Assembly: GCF_032362555.1 (NCBI RefSeq)
Contig: NC_083534.1
Coordinates: 1,392,001-1,456,000, forward strand
Reading direction: 5' to 3'
DNA from: Amyelois transitella
Taxonomy: Eukaryota; Arthropoda; Insecta; Lepidoptera; Pyralidae
DNA length: 64,000 nt
Positions 12,441 through 23,594 of this stretch are shown in pieces. The notes under the pieces were generated by a model, which did not search any database, had not been told where the DNA came from, and saw only the letters and a program-made list of their open reading frames with translations. Within the stretch, counting starts at the first letter, position 1. Each line of letters opens with the position of its first letter. Position numbers and translations under genes: made by a program.

Positions 12441-15400
12441 CTAACTAAAACCAGTATCAATATCATAGCTTTGCTGGTGACTTTTCATGTGACTCTTCAA
12501 ACTGCCATTTTGCGCGAATGCCGAATTACAAAAATCACACTTATACTTCCTATCGCTATTATGAGACCTGACGTGCTCCTGCAACGACTGGAGCCTGGGG
12601 TAACTCTTCTCGCAGAACTCACACCTAAAATTCCTTTCACCCGTATGCGTTGCCATGTGTTCCTTCAAACGAGACGGCAAATAAAACTTTTGATCGCACA
12701 AATCACACTGATGCTTGTACACTTTCAAATGATTCCTACGGTTATGTTCCATCAACGTCTTCCTCCTATTATACACTTTATCACACAATTTACAAGGGAA
12801 CGTACGCTTGTCACCATGCACCTCAATCAAATGGCGATTCCTCAACGCGTGAGACAAAAAACTGGCTTCGCACTTGTAACAATTCACCGTTGGTTTCTTC
12901 TCGTGGACCGTAGCTACGTGCAGATAACGACTATATTTGCTTTTCAAGTTCTTGCCGCATATTTCACATGGGAAATTGCCATCCACTTTGCTGTGAGACT
13001 TGATGTGGGTCCTCAGGGACGCCTGCTCCAGGAAACAAGCGCCGCATACATCGCAAACGAACGTGCCGAAATGATCGATCATGTGTTTCTTTAACGAGTC
13101 GAAAAACGGGAACACGTTGCCGCATTCCGTGCAGGATAAGTTGTTCAGCGTCAATTTGAACTTTAAGAACTCGTTGTCGATAGGATACAACGATTTACCG
13201 TGGACGCTAGTGACGTGAGTTTTGAATGCGGGTAGATCATCGATTTTCGTATCGCACAATCGACAATCGACTCTGGTTATGTCGATTTTCGGTATTTTCT
13301 TGTTTTCCATGCTAGGTTCGAAGATTTCTCTTGGATCGTGGGTCATCGTATGCTCTCTGAGTTCTGACGGATTTGTGAATTGGTCTTTGCAGTAGAAACA
13401 GTAATAATTGCTGATCCTGTTCAAGAAGGGGCATACAAAGGAGTTTTTCACTATGGTCACTGTGTTCGCGTAAGCCATGTAATCGTGGTCTATGGTCGAT
13501 TTCTTCTTTGACTTCGGTGTTTTCTCTTTTTTCCCCGTAGAAGGTGCTGGAAGGTAAAAAGCAGGTTTAAGATTCTACACATACACATGAGGTCTTGTCT
13601 TTATGACCACAGCCAAAAGTCCTAAAGACTAAAAGCCCATGTTTAGCCGAATGGTTTAATACAGACATACACATAATCACGTCTTTATCCCTTGCGGATT
13701 TGACAGAGCCAACAGTCTCGGAAAGACCAAAAAACCAATAGGATGTGCATACAAGCATACATATATATTGTCACGTCACACAGATGCGCTTGCGCAGAAG
13801 TAAAATTTTTGTATCGTTCGAAAATATTTGAGCGTCTGAACCAATCAAAGCGCGCCATTTGAACCCGCGAACGGAACCGTCCGCTATTGTACCTACTACT
13901 ATTAGGAGCGAGATAGCAGGAGACATTTTGCTTTTGGATTTTAAGTTCAACGTGCATGTAATAAAGTCGTAATTATATTGAGATTTCGAGGCGTTGTTTT
14001 ATTAATGCAGTATGTCGTGATAAATCAATATGTTACCAGGTTTATCCAACATCTGATCCAATTTCTGTCGTAACTTCTTCATTTTCGTCAACACCTCCTT
14101 TTTGACAGGCACCTTCTTCCTCTTCAGTTTAATCTCTTTCTTCGACTCTTGTTTCGGAATGTCCAATTCCATTTTGTAATCTGAATCTGTTGAAAATTTT
14201 AACGAATCTATACTACTAATATTATAAAGCTGAAGAGTGTGTTTGTTTGTTTGAACGCGCTAATCTCAGGAACTACTGGTTCGAATTGAAAAATTCTTAT
14301 TTTGATAATACTTAAAATTAGTGTAGGATCTGCCAATAAAATGTTGAACTTAGTTCGCAAAAAAAATATATATATTTCAGACAACAAAGATCCATATACA
14401 ATTTTCAATAAAAAAAAAAAAAAAGTTTGTTTTCATTCAGTTCGACTCGGCGGTAGGTAGCGCTATTCTCCTCTATCAAATTTTGGAGAGGCTACTTATG
14501 AAAGGTCGTACCCTCACCATGGTCATCCGCTATGTCATCTCGGTCATCCACGTGCGAATTTGTCTCCATCTCGCAGACCGGCTCAGCCTTCACTACCACC
14601 TCCAGCTTGTGATCAACTTCCAAGTCTATATCCAGCTCTGAAACCATTCATTCATTCATATTATCACGTCTAACAGCAGTCTTAAAACGCTTACAGGCCA
14701 CATTCAGCTGTTAGGCTTAATGAAAGAATTGAGATTCAAATAGTAACAGGTTGTTAACGCAATCATCTAAAAGAGGAATTCTACTTTTGGTATCATATCC
14801 CTTTGTCACCTTTCACGACATACATGAGAAAGAGATGGAATGATACTGTTTCTTTAAATATTGGTGCCGGGGACCACACTGCAGCATTTTGTATGATCAG
14901 TTTAAGCATAAAATTCAATAATATGGACAACTTCTTTACAGATAAACCTGGTCTCCTGGGGCTTAGCCTGCCAGCCTACCCACTTAAATCCCCTGGTGCA
15001 TCCTTCTTGCCAATTTGAGGGCATACAGAATGTCTGTGCTAGGAATTTTACCTTTATGGGGGACCAGTAATATTATTATAAAATAATAATAACTATGCCG
15101 TGTGGTTCGCGGCACCAATAAAAAAAAAGGTCCACTCCATCCCGTTCCCATGCATGTCGTAAAAGGCGACTACGGGATAGGCTTATAAACTTGGGATTCT
15201 TCTTTTAGGCGATGGGCTAGCAACCTGTCACTATTTGAATCTCAATTCCATCATCAAACCAAACAGCTGAACGTGGCCTAACAGTATTTTCAAGACTGTT
15301 GGCTCCGTCAACCCCGCAAGGGATATAGACGTGATTATATGTATGTATGTATAATGATAACTTAATTTTCAGATCGCTCACCTTTATTCTCTAGCCTGGC

Positions 15401-16583
15401 GCTCAAGAATACCTCCTCGCTGGCCAACACCTGCTGTCTGAATGTGAAGGCTTCTCGCAGACGCGACACACACGTGGCGCAAATACAGGAGTCTTTGCTG
15501 TCTCCGTCCATATTGGACAGCTGAAACATTTGGTTAGGTAACATACAGACATATATATAATCTTGTCTTAATCCCTTATGGGTTAGAAAGAGGATGGTCT
15601 TGAAAAGACTGAAAGGCCAAGTTCAGCTGCATGGCTTAACATATGTACATACATATGATCACGTCTATATCCCTTGCGGGGTAGACAGAGCCAACAGTCT
15701 TGAAAAGACTGAATGGCCACATTCAGCTATTTAAATTAATGATAGGATTGAGATTCAAATAGTGACAGGTTGCTATCCCATCGCCTAAAAAAGAATCCCA
15801 AGTTTGTAAGCCTATCCCTTAGTCGCCTTTTATGACATCCATGGGAAAGAGATGGAGTGGTCCTATTATTTTTTGTTTTTTGTAAGGATGGAATTTAAAT
15901 TCAAATAGTGACAGATTGTAAGTCCATTAAGGTAAATCCCAAATATATTAGCTACTTTGATTGATACTTGATTGACTTTTACTATCTTCACGGAAAAAAA
16001 CAGAAGCTGCTGGAAAACATTATGTTATTTAGTTTCTACTAGGCCAGCACGGAAGAATTACTATTTGGCCAGTTTTTTTACTGGCAGGCCAGTCCCCTCA
16101 CTCCCTCAATAACAGCGATGAGACTAAATCGCGCAAGCAAAGATTTCACGGATTGGAACTTATATTTTTAACCTCCGCCAAAACATCGTCGGAGCTGCGG
16201 TTCCCCAAGCGTAACACCTAGCCTGGCGAAAGATCTTCCTGTTGGAGCCGCGAATGATTGCTCCTGCTACAAGCCGAACAACAACACACTTCTAACGATC
16301 TAAGATAAAGATCATAAATGTTAAAACTAAGTACAAAATTGTTCGTCCCCGGTGTATACATTGAACCCCAGCTCCGAGAAATTAGCCTTAGAAAATTACA
16401 ATAACTTAAACGTACCAATAAACCGAAGCAATCCATAAACATATCGGAGTATATTTCTTTATGGCCCTTCCACTCATATTCAGCGGTCAAAAAACGGCAT
16501 TTCTTGATGGATCTACAACAGCGACATAGACCAGGATCCAAGATGGGGCCCTTGAGCTTCACAATGGCTGGTTGGGAGTTCAT
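12441..16583 (-). CDS. ZAD-C2H2 zinc-finger protein (copy B)
   Basis: Tandem paralogue of the gene at 6845-11027, with the same orientation and domain order. CDS exons (minus, 5' to 3'): 16583-16416, 15520-15382, 14637-14518, 14186-14037, 13546-12441. All junctions keep frame and give 560 aa. ZAD residues about 16-90, zinc ligands C20/C23 and C70/C73. A charged linker follows, then ten C2H2 fingers encoded in one uninterrupted 1.1-kb exon, whereas copy A has two introns inside the finger array. The fingers align one to one with copy A (for example CDLCDQKFYLPSRLKEH against CDLCDKRFYLPSRLKEH). Expected to be a nuclear DNA-binding regulator. The linker and several finger helices differ, so the targets may have diverged. 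Confidence 0.92.
13576..13732 (-). repeat. Two degenerate SINE-like fragments (ATGT-tail family)
   Basis: Two successive copies of the tail region (each with a CACGTCTTTATCCC-like box or its decayed form and an AGAGCCAACAGTCT box), both truncated. They lie immediately upstream of exon 5 of ZAD copy B. Confidence 0.6.
14207..14300 (+). mobile_element. 5' end of a Lep1-like Helitron (truncated)
   Basis: TC start after an A, then the family's conserved TAATATTATAAAGCTGAAGA and about 70 bp of the body. The remainder and the CTAG end are missing. It lies directly upstream of exon 4 of ZAD copy B. Confidence 0.7.
14652..14883 (-). repeat. SINE-like repeat (ATGT-tail family)
   Basis: Reverse copy in the second intron of ZAD copy B. 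It is diverged and has lost the GTAGACAGAGCC box. Confidence 0.75.
15095..15353 (+). repeat. SINE-like repeat (ATGT-tail family), full length
   Basis: Good reference copy. The head hairpin GTG(GTTCG)CGGCAC is followed by ATGTCGTAAAAGGCGACTA, a CAACCTGTCACTATTTGAAT core, a CTGAACGTGGCC box, a short AGTCTT/AAGACT-type inverted repeat, an ACCCCGCAAGGGATATAGAC box and an ATGT tail. There are no recognisable tRNA A/B boxes and no open frame. Confidence 0.88.
15540..15872 (-). repeat. Two consecutive SINE-like copies (ATGT-tail family)
   Basis: A tail-side fragment (15540-15640) abuts a near-complete reverse copy (15645-15872). The second probably inserted into the first's ATGT-rich tail. Confidence 0.82.
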
Positions 16584-17350
16584 TTTAGTTAAGATTTCAT
16601 TTACATAATATTGTTAAATCGAAATTGTTCACCATCCCTTAGCCCGTTCATGTATATAAATTTGTTGTTGAAAGGTTGACATGACATTGTCGATAGTTTT
16701 GACATTTGGGACGGAAGGTAGTGTTTACATGAGGCTCATTCCTAAAACTACCATTAGACAAAAAATGTATTTTGGGCATCGTCTTCACAAGCTCGCAGCA
16801 TCGAGACGGCGACGACGACGCGACGTAGCGTTAAAGTCACAGTGTAAAAGTAAAGTCCATCATACAGGTAGGTGTACGTACGCTGCGTACGCGTACATGT
16901 TATACTTATACTTAATTTTTTGTATGTATATTTGTAATGCGATAACTTTAGAAAAGTTAGTCTCATTTTAATGTATGTAAGATCTGTCAATAGAATTAGT
17001 AAGTTCGTAGGGCCAAAATCGTGCAAGTAGTTTTTTGAAATATTCACAAAATTTGACAATTTTGAATAATCTTAAATGTTCGCAAAAAATAAAAACATAA
17101 TCCCGTCTGGTTCTAGCCTCAAGTGAAAAACAAGCTTTAAATAAATTAAAGAAAAAATAAATTATACGTTTCTTTAATCCAAGCGGGTACAAACTAGCAG
17201 CGCCTGATGGTATGTTCCAAAATGTTCGTATTAACGCCTCTAAGACTGCACTTGTATGTGACAGACAACAGCATGACAATAAATAAATAAAAATTGCCCT
17301 TAAGGGTTTTTAATGATTTACAATAAAACATCAGAAGCGGGTTATGATAT
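16584..17350. other. Intergenic region between ZAD copy B and Fer2LCH
   Basis: Contains the presumptive promoter of ZAD copy B at the left and the downstream flank of Fer2LCH at the right. Short open frames here have no homology I recognise and no splice context. Confidence 0.5.
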
Positions 17351-17356
17351 TTTATT
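17351..17356 (-). terminator. Poly(A) signal of Fer2LCH
   Basis: AATAAA on the minus strand about 220 nt after the stop at 17579. Further candidate hexamers lie nearer the stop, so the site is provisional. Confidence 0.45.
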
Positions 17357-17578
17357 TAAAAATAAAACTCGGGATTACAATCTACAGCATGATGTTTCTA
17401 TATTTACTTATATATATTTATTATACATTTAAAAAATCAAACTTAAACACTTTTTAACAGCCCATTATTTTGTACAAAACCAATATTAAATGCTAATTTT
17501 GAACCGCTTTACTAAACTTGTTTTTTGGATATAGTGGAGTATTAAAGGAGAAAAAAGTATGTGTTATTTTTTAACTAT

Positions 17579-20500
17579 TTAAACAGTTTTTTGTAAGTAC
17601 TCGTCAAAGAGGTACAAAGCGAGGGAAAGATCTTGTCCATTATTGGCTGTAATGAATTTCTTGAGGTCTGAAGTGTGTCCGGCGAGGTCGCGGACGGTCT
17701 TGGCCTGGTATTCGATAAACTCCTCTTCCAAGTATTGGGCGATCTGTTAACAGCAAGAAATGTAATTAAATAAATGAATAAGACAAATTGTCTTCTAACT
17801 CTACCTCAAAGTAATTATCAAACTTTTTTTTTTAATCTCAGTTCAATCATAAGCCATATAATTGAACGTGGCCTTTCCGTTATATCGCGACTGTTGACTT
17901 TGTCTACACCGTAAGGGATATGACTCAAAGTAAGATGTGACTCAAAGTAAGTTCGGGATACTAACTCAGCAATAAAATATGTTTAATAAATAGTTACATA
18001 AATAAACATTCAAGATATTGAAGTTATCAATTATTAGAACTAAAATTCTTTCAGCCATGGATGAAAATTCAAAGTTGAATAGAAATTTATAAGAATATTA
18101 GAAAAATTAAGGTACTTACTTCAGGGTCGTGCATGTGCGGACTATTCCTGGTGGCTTCACGGTGAATGTAGAAGGCGCGTTCAGCGATCTCCTTCTGTGT
18201 GTCGAGAGCCTTAGCCAGGGACTCCAGCTCGTGGACTTCGGCGGTGTAGTTCCTGCGTTCTGCCGGTTTCTGGGTGCTACGCTGAGCGAAGTTCATTTCG
18301 TCACCTGGTCAAATTGGTTGGTGTAAGTGTTGGAAGCTACTACAAGTTTGTATTTGTCAGTCATAATAGATCACATTTACAGATCTTGGGCTCATTCTGA
18401 GAGAAGATGTTTGTGGTAACAGCATCCGATTAAAACCGCCCGGAGGATAATGATATGACCTGATGGTTGTAAGTGGAACAGGCCCATCTGTCCAGTCTGA
18501 TGACTTGTCGATGTCATGAGGTGTTTTAATGTCAATGCATTATATAGTCCCACTGTGCATTGAATCATTGAAGAAACCGCAAAACGAGACTTTGTTCTTC
18601 GGTGGAAATATGTAATTGGGATCAAATATGTAGTAGATTTAAAAAACGTTCTTACCTCTCATTGTTATATGTTTGATGAGTTCAATAGTCTTCCCCCAAG
18701 CGTCGTCAGACAGCTTCTTGAACAGCTTAGTGAAGCCAGCGCGGTTGGTCTGATAGTTGTTGAAGAAAGATGCCGATAGAAGGTATTCATACGACCGCTC
18801 CAGATGTAAGTTTGCGTATGCTTGCATCTCCGTAGCGACGTTTCCATGACGGCCATACTCAGCGTATTTAGCGTTACATCTTTGTAGTGCTGTGGACGAA
18901 ATTTAAACCATGCGATGGTAACACTGACTGTTTAAACATTTGATGCAATGCATTTTTTGTTGTTATGCAAATGACAAACAGTCACATGCTTTGTATGAGC
19001 CCGATTGCGATACAACTTTGATAAGTACTTATTTTTAGAAAATAGTGCCGTGCAAATATATATTTTCTCAAGGAATTTAGGGATTAAAGATTAATTTTAC
19101 TTGTGAACGTTATAAATGCAAAAGTCTGTCTGTTATGTTTTCACGCTACCGTAGAATTCATTTTGATGATTTTTTATGTTTACTGTAAAGAATCTAGTTC
19201 AAACATAAACATAAATTAATGCTGCTTCCTTATGTCAGTTAAACGCTGAAAAAAAATCGCGGGTAAACAACTAGTAATTTCAATTGTACGCAATGTTGCC
19301 AATTCCTGGTAGCGATTTGTCTCTAGGGAATGCACGTCAGTGATTATAGATATATGTATATCGATATCATGCTTTTAATTAAATTATAATCGCATAACAA
19401 TGTTTCAAAATATCACCCTAAATAACATGGTTTTATATGAAGAAATGAAACGAGTCCTTTGTCTTCTTATTAATGTCTGTAACTATGGAAATGATTTGTA
19501 TGTGGTGTTAGAAGTGGCATTTATAATTCAGTCTATAAATATATACCTTAACATATATGTATGTAAGTAGATATATGCGTTTGTATAATACTTACGCATT
19601 CTTCTAGCTGAAAAGATAAGGTAGAAAATAAATAGATAGATACATAGCATAGATAGATACAAGAAAAAAAAAATACGAACGTATGACAAGTGAGATGATT
19701 AAATAATGTTTTGGTAAAGTGCAATAAAAATACAAAATTAAATTTGTTAATGCAAAATTTGGGACGCAATCAAGAGGTTTTTATTTATTTTCTTTTTTTA
19801 AGTATTTGAGTTAAAAAATGTCCTAACGAATAAGCACTTATTTTTAATCAAGGACATGTTTCATTTCTTAATTATATTACACCCTGAGAATAATTTGACG
19901 CATAATTTAACCAATAGCAAATTTTAATTAAACAGTTAAAAGTTGTTAACATTCATTTCTTACTTTAGTATTCCCATCATTTCAAATATAAATAACTAAT
20001 ACTTACTAGAGTTATTTTCTTCTGAAAGATTAACATTAAAATAATACTTATTATTGGTATTTTTTTAATAATACTAAAAAGCTTATATAACTTGCAATTT
20101 AATCTTACTTTTATTTGGTTACTTTATAAAATATAATATAGAGATAATTAAAAATGTCATGGCAGTGTGATATGAAATGCCCAGATATGACCCTATACTA
20201 GGCTATAGTGTATATGTGATGTGAAAGCACATGGTGATTTCTATGAATTTTTAAGTTATTAGCTAATGCGCGGGAATTTTCAGAAAAAAAGTAAAACAAA
20301 ACTTCAAACAATAGGTACCTTTGTTACTTCTGAAAGTTTTGTATCCCCATGTGCCTAATATCATCAAAATCGGTCCCGTAGTTCTTGAGTTTATTCGTTA
20401 CAAACAAAACAAATTCTTTTTCTATAGTCTTCGCAATATGTTCAGTATTTGACATTTCTTTTTTAATTAACTAAAATACAAAAACATGTGAAACAGGCGA

Positions 20501-20660
20501 AAGTCTATGACTTTTACTACCACTTTAAAAATGTTTCTGATAAATACTCACTTAAGCCATCTGACGCTTGGCCGCAATCCAGTGATACGTCTTGGTAGCA
20601 CTCGTCGACGGCAAGAGCCCCGGCGAGCATGCAGACGAACAAAGCAACGATAGCTTTCAT
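17579..20660 (-). CDS. Fer2LCH: Ferritin light-chain homologue, secreted (non-catalytic subunit)
   Basis: Subunit of the secretory-pathway ferritin of insects, which stores and carries iron with Fer1HCH. Coding exons (minus): 20660-20552, 18889-18656, 18304-18120, 17743-17579. All junctions are in frame and give 230 aa. Residues 1-18 form a hydrophobic signal peptide, followed by mature cysteines C21, C29 and C41, typical of secreted insect ferritins. The four-helix bundle follows. The EExxH-type ferroxidase motif is absent (LSDDAWGKTIEL at that position), which marks the light-chain type. The coding start follows a 5'-UTR intron (acceptor at 20665). The non-coding first exon at about 22637-22501 carries an iron-responsive element. 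The gene lies head to head with Fer1HCH, as in other insects. Confidence 0.95.
17848..17925 (+). repeat. SINE-like fragment (ATGT-tail family)
   Basis: Short plus-oriented 3' fragment (GAACGTGGCC box followed by a decayed GTCTACACCG box) in the last intron of Fer2LCH. Confidence 0.55.
18890..20551. other. Intron 2 of Fer2LCH (between the first two coding exons)
   Basis: 1.66 kb of AT-rich intron. A Helitron-like terminus (CGCGGGTAAACAACTAGT) lies near 19258-19276, and 20350-20420 resembles the conserved body of another Lepidoptera Helitron. No gene seen. Confidence 0.5.
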
Positions 20661-22500
20661 GATGCTGAGGACAAGTAAAAATTGTTAATTTGTTAACACG
20701 TTCAGTCAAAGTTTTAATACTTCAAGAGTCAATAGTTACAAGATTCAAAGGTCTCGTTTAGCTGGATGGCTTGATAATGTAATGATGATTCAGGTTTGAG
20801 AGATTTTAAATTTAAGTTAGGAGAGGTTAAAAAGTTTAGTTGCCTAAAAAGAATACAAATTTTATAAGCCTTTCCCTTGACCGTTTTTCAAAGCTTTTAT
20901 TACAATTTACGCCGGAAGAACAACTGGCAATCACAAACTTTTTTCGTTTCTATTGTATTTTTATAAAAATGTATCAATATTTTCAGAGTAATATTTCAAC
21001 GTCACTCTCGCAAAGTAAACTGTGTATTCTCTGTAACACTGAGTCACTTCAGAACTTATATAAGAATGACACTTGGTGGCGGTTTTTATTAATTTTTCTA
21101 AATAAATATTTAACATTCATTCAATTAATTAAAGGAAAGCAAAAATAAATATGGTATTGACATCTAGAGACATTATTTATTAGCTTCAGACATGAATAAA
21201 AGATATTTGTGATGAAAAAAAAAATGCCTCTGAAAAAAATCCCCTTTTTTGGATTATGATTTGAAGAGTGTAATGTTTCATATAAAGAACTTTACTACTA
21301 AATAGTAGTTTTATATTTTTTTGTAGCAACACTGAGATGAAAAAGAAATCCTTTTTTTTCTTATTCAAAATCAGAAATGTATGACCTGAACTTCGGTCAT
21401 AAATTTATATGTACATATTTTTTGTATATCACATTTAAATTAAATAACCCAAACATTGCTCAAGAACAAAATTTTTAGCATAATAATAGTGAATACTTTG
21501 GTCAATCTAGGAATATCATCAAGGAAGGTCATCAAAGAAAAATATTTGTTGTTTTTGTATTGGTTTGGTAACCAAATTTACAAAGATATGAAGGTTTAAT
21601 CATCATGTGTTTATTCCTTACAGGGTAGAGAGGAACTCTCGGCTGTATAATCAATTTGAAGTTCTTGAGTGACCTTCAAAATATAAGACAAGCACTTAGG
21701 TATATACTAATTTTAGTGCAAAAATCACTCCATTGTTTGAAATTTGTCTTAAAAATGTATGTACAGTCACAGATAAAAGTCATCAAGTATTTAGGTATTA
21801 ATTAAATTTTCAAAGCAAATTCACAAGTAATATAGATGGCAATTATTGCTTTTTTAAAGTTCAAAGAGAGGTTTCTTTGAAAGACATTGAATGATTAGTT
21901 TGTAAATATTTTGACTCAATATGTCTAGAAATGGTTGCCACATTGATAATCAATCATAAAGGTGCATATCAATTTGTTATCAAGCAATAAAAATACAAGA
22001 CATTATTATCATGTCAATCAAATATAAAAATCACTAATCTGGTTCAATTCATAAAAATCAAAGTTGGTACCAAGTGATTATGACTAATGGCTTATTATCA
22101 TAAGATTTAGATACATAATGATAACAAATTATGTATATTTTGTTCATATGAATCAATTAATAAACACCACCTAAAATGGTACCGATTTTCTTAAAATAGA
22201 TGCTGATTTTCTAGAAATATGAACTCTGCAAAGATTTACTTACACAGGTTCATATAGCAATGTGAATGTGAATTAATGCCAAAATTTATAAAAACATTTT
22301 ACAATGTTGACAAGCAAATTTATTTTTAGAATGTTTTTGTTTTGTATGCTATATGAATTTAAAATAGGAGCAACAAGGTAGAGAGTACTAGTATATTATT
22401 TAAACGTAATTCCCTACTTAATATTTGGTACGTAAGTCACTGGCTGGATAGGAAATTTAAAAAGGTAGGCAAGGCAGTTAGGTAAAAAAAGAGGACTCAC

Positions 22501-22637
22501 CAATTATTTTGCGAATGACTTCGAGGAGACGAAGAAATGAAATAGATAATGAAACTCGTAGAAACGTTGTGTTGAATGAGCAACCTTTACACACACTGGC
22601 GCAGAAGGGAGCCTCCAACAAAGAATCGAACTAAACT
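22501..22637 (-). other. Fer2LCH: Non-coding first exon (5' UTR) of Fer2LCH
   Basis: Bounded by the predicted start site A at 22637 and by a consensus donor (GTGAGT) directly after 22501. It joins the coding exon through an acceptor at 20665, leaving only four leader bases (CATC) before the ATG. The intron of about 1.84 kb contains no repeat of note. Confidence 0.7.
22583..22609 (-). promoter_or_regulatory. Iron-responsive element (IRE) of Fer2LCH
   Basis: On the minus strand: a four-base-pair lower stem (CCTT/AAGG), a bulged C, a five-base-pair upper stem (TGCGC/GTGTA, with two G-U pairs) and the invariant CAGTGT hexaloop. It begins about 28 nt from the predicted cap site, the position from which IRP1 blocks ribosome loading when iron is low. 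Confidence 0.9.
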
Positions 22638-22666
22638 GATAAGTGCCCCAGCAGTCGGGCAATATA
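22637..22666 (-). promoter_or_regulatory. Core promoter of Fer2LCH (TATA box and initiator)
   Basis: TATATT at 22666-22661 lies 30 nt upstream of the A (22637) in an arthropod initiator TCAGTT (22639-22634). Spacing and motifs match a canonical focused insect promoter and place the IRE cap-proximal. Confidence 0.7.
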
Positions 22667-23475
22667 CACGTAATCTTATTTACGATTTATCTGAGTAGCA
22701 GTTGACAGCGTCCAAAGATTACTATACAATAAAAATAAAAGTCATCTGTGCTGGGAATTGAAACAAAGGCTTGTGTTGCCAGGTGAGAAAACGTAATTTA
22801 CACAATCTCCTAGAACATTCTTTAATTCATAATTTCAAAAAGCTACAATATTGAATTAAATACTTATTTCATAAAGAGCACACCATATTTGCGATATATC
22901 AATAAAGAAAATTGTAAGGTTATGGAAAAGTATCGAATAATTCTCAAATTTTTAGTTCCACTATTGGTGGGTAAATTAAAATGTTGGCATCATTATTTAC
23001 CCTGCCCCTTGCTAGAAACTTCCCCCCTCCCCACTCATAAACACATGCATGAATGACGTATAGGTACTTTGTTACTGTGTGTCATAAAAGGGTCGAGGTT
23101 TTGTGTTTCGAGACTTATTTCCTTTTTCAATAATTTGCCCCAATATCGCCTTTTTTAAGACTTATTACGAGATGAAATATTAGATTATTCCTACAAATAT
23201 TATAAGGCAACTAGAATTCATTATATTTTGCCAAAATTCGTTAAAAACACATAATAAACTTTCCGTAGCCGGCTTGGAACTCAATACCTCCACAACATTT
23301 TCCGTCGCCATTGCGGCGGGCAGTATCGTTCATCTCGCTCGCTCACGTCATTCCACGAAAAGTACTTGTCAACACGAGATGGTTATGTTATCGTTGCGCA
23401 GTTCATTATTTTCGTTTAATCAGAGCTATCGAGGCGAATAGATCGCCTTTGTTACTTATTTCTGAGCTTCAGGTC
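22667..23475. promoter_or_regulatory. Shared promoter region of the head-to-head ferritin genes
   Basis: About 0.8 kb separates the Fer2LCH start from the Fer1HCH leader. No repeat family of this window has entered it. An initiator-like TCAGAG at 23420 is one possible Fer1HCH start. Metal- or stress-responsive elements could not be assigned by eye. Confidence 0.5.
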
Positions 23476-23502
23476 GCCTTCTGCACCAGTGTGTGTAAAG
23501 GC
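23476..23502 (+). promoter_or_regulatory. Iron-responsive element (IRE) of Fer1HCH
   Basis: Perfect IRE: lower stem GCCTT/AAGGC (five pairs), bulged C at 23481, upper stem TGCAC/GTGTA (five pairs, one G-U) and hexaloop CAGTGT at 23487-23492. It lies about 93 nt upstream of the ATG in the same apparent exon. It should bind IRP1 and repress translation in low iron. Confidence 0.95.
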
Positions 23503-23594
23503 TCGACTTTAACGTGTACCCTCGTTGAAGAACGCTAATTTACTTTGTTATATTTTTCGTCAAAGTGTCTGTGATTTAATTGTAGATTCCGAAG

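Noticed and set aside
12471-13094. 207-codon plus-strand frame opposite the zinc fingers
   Set aside because: Antisense of ZAD copy B. The repeated finger codons create the open frame.
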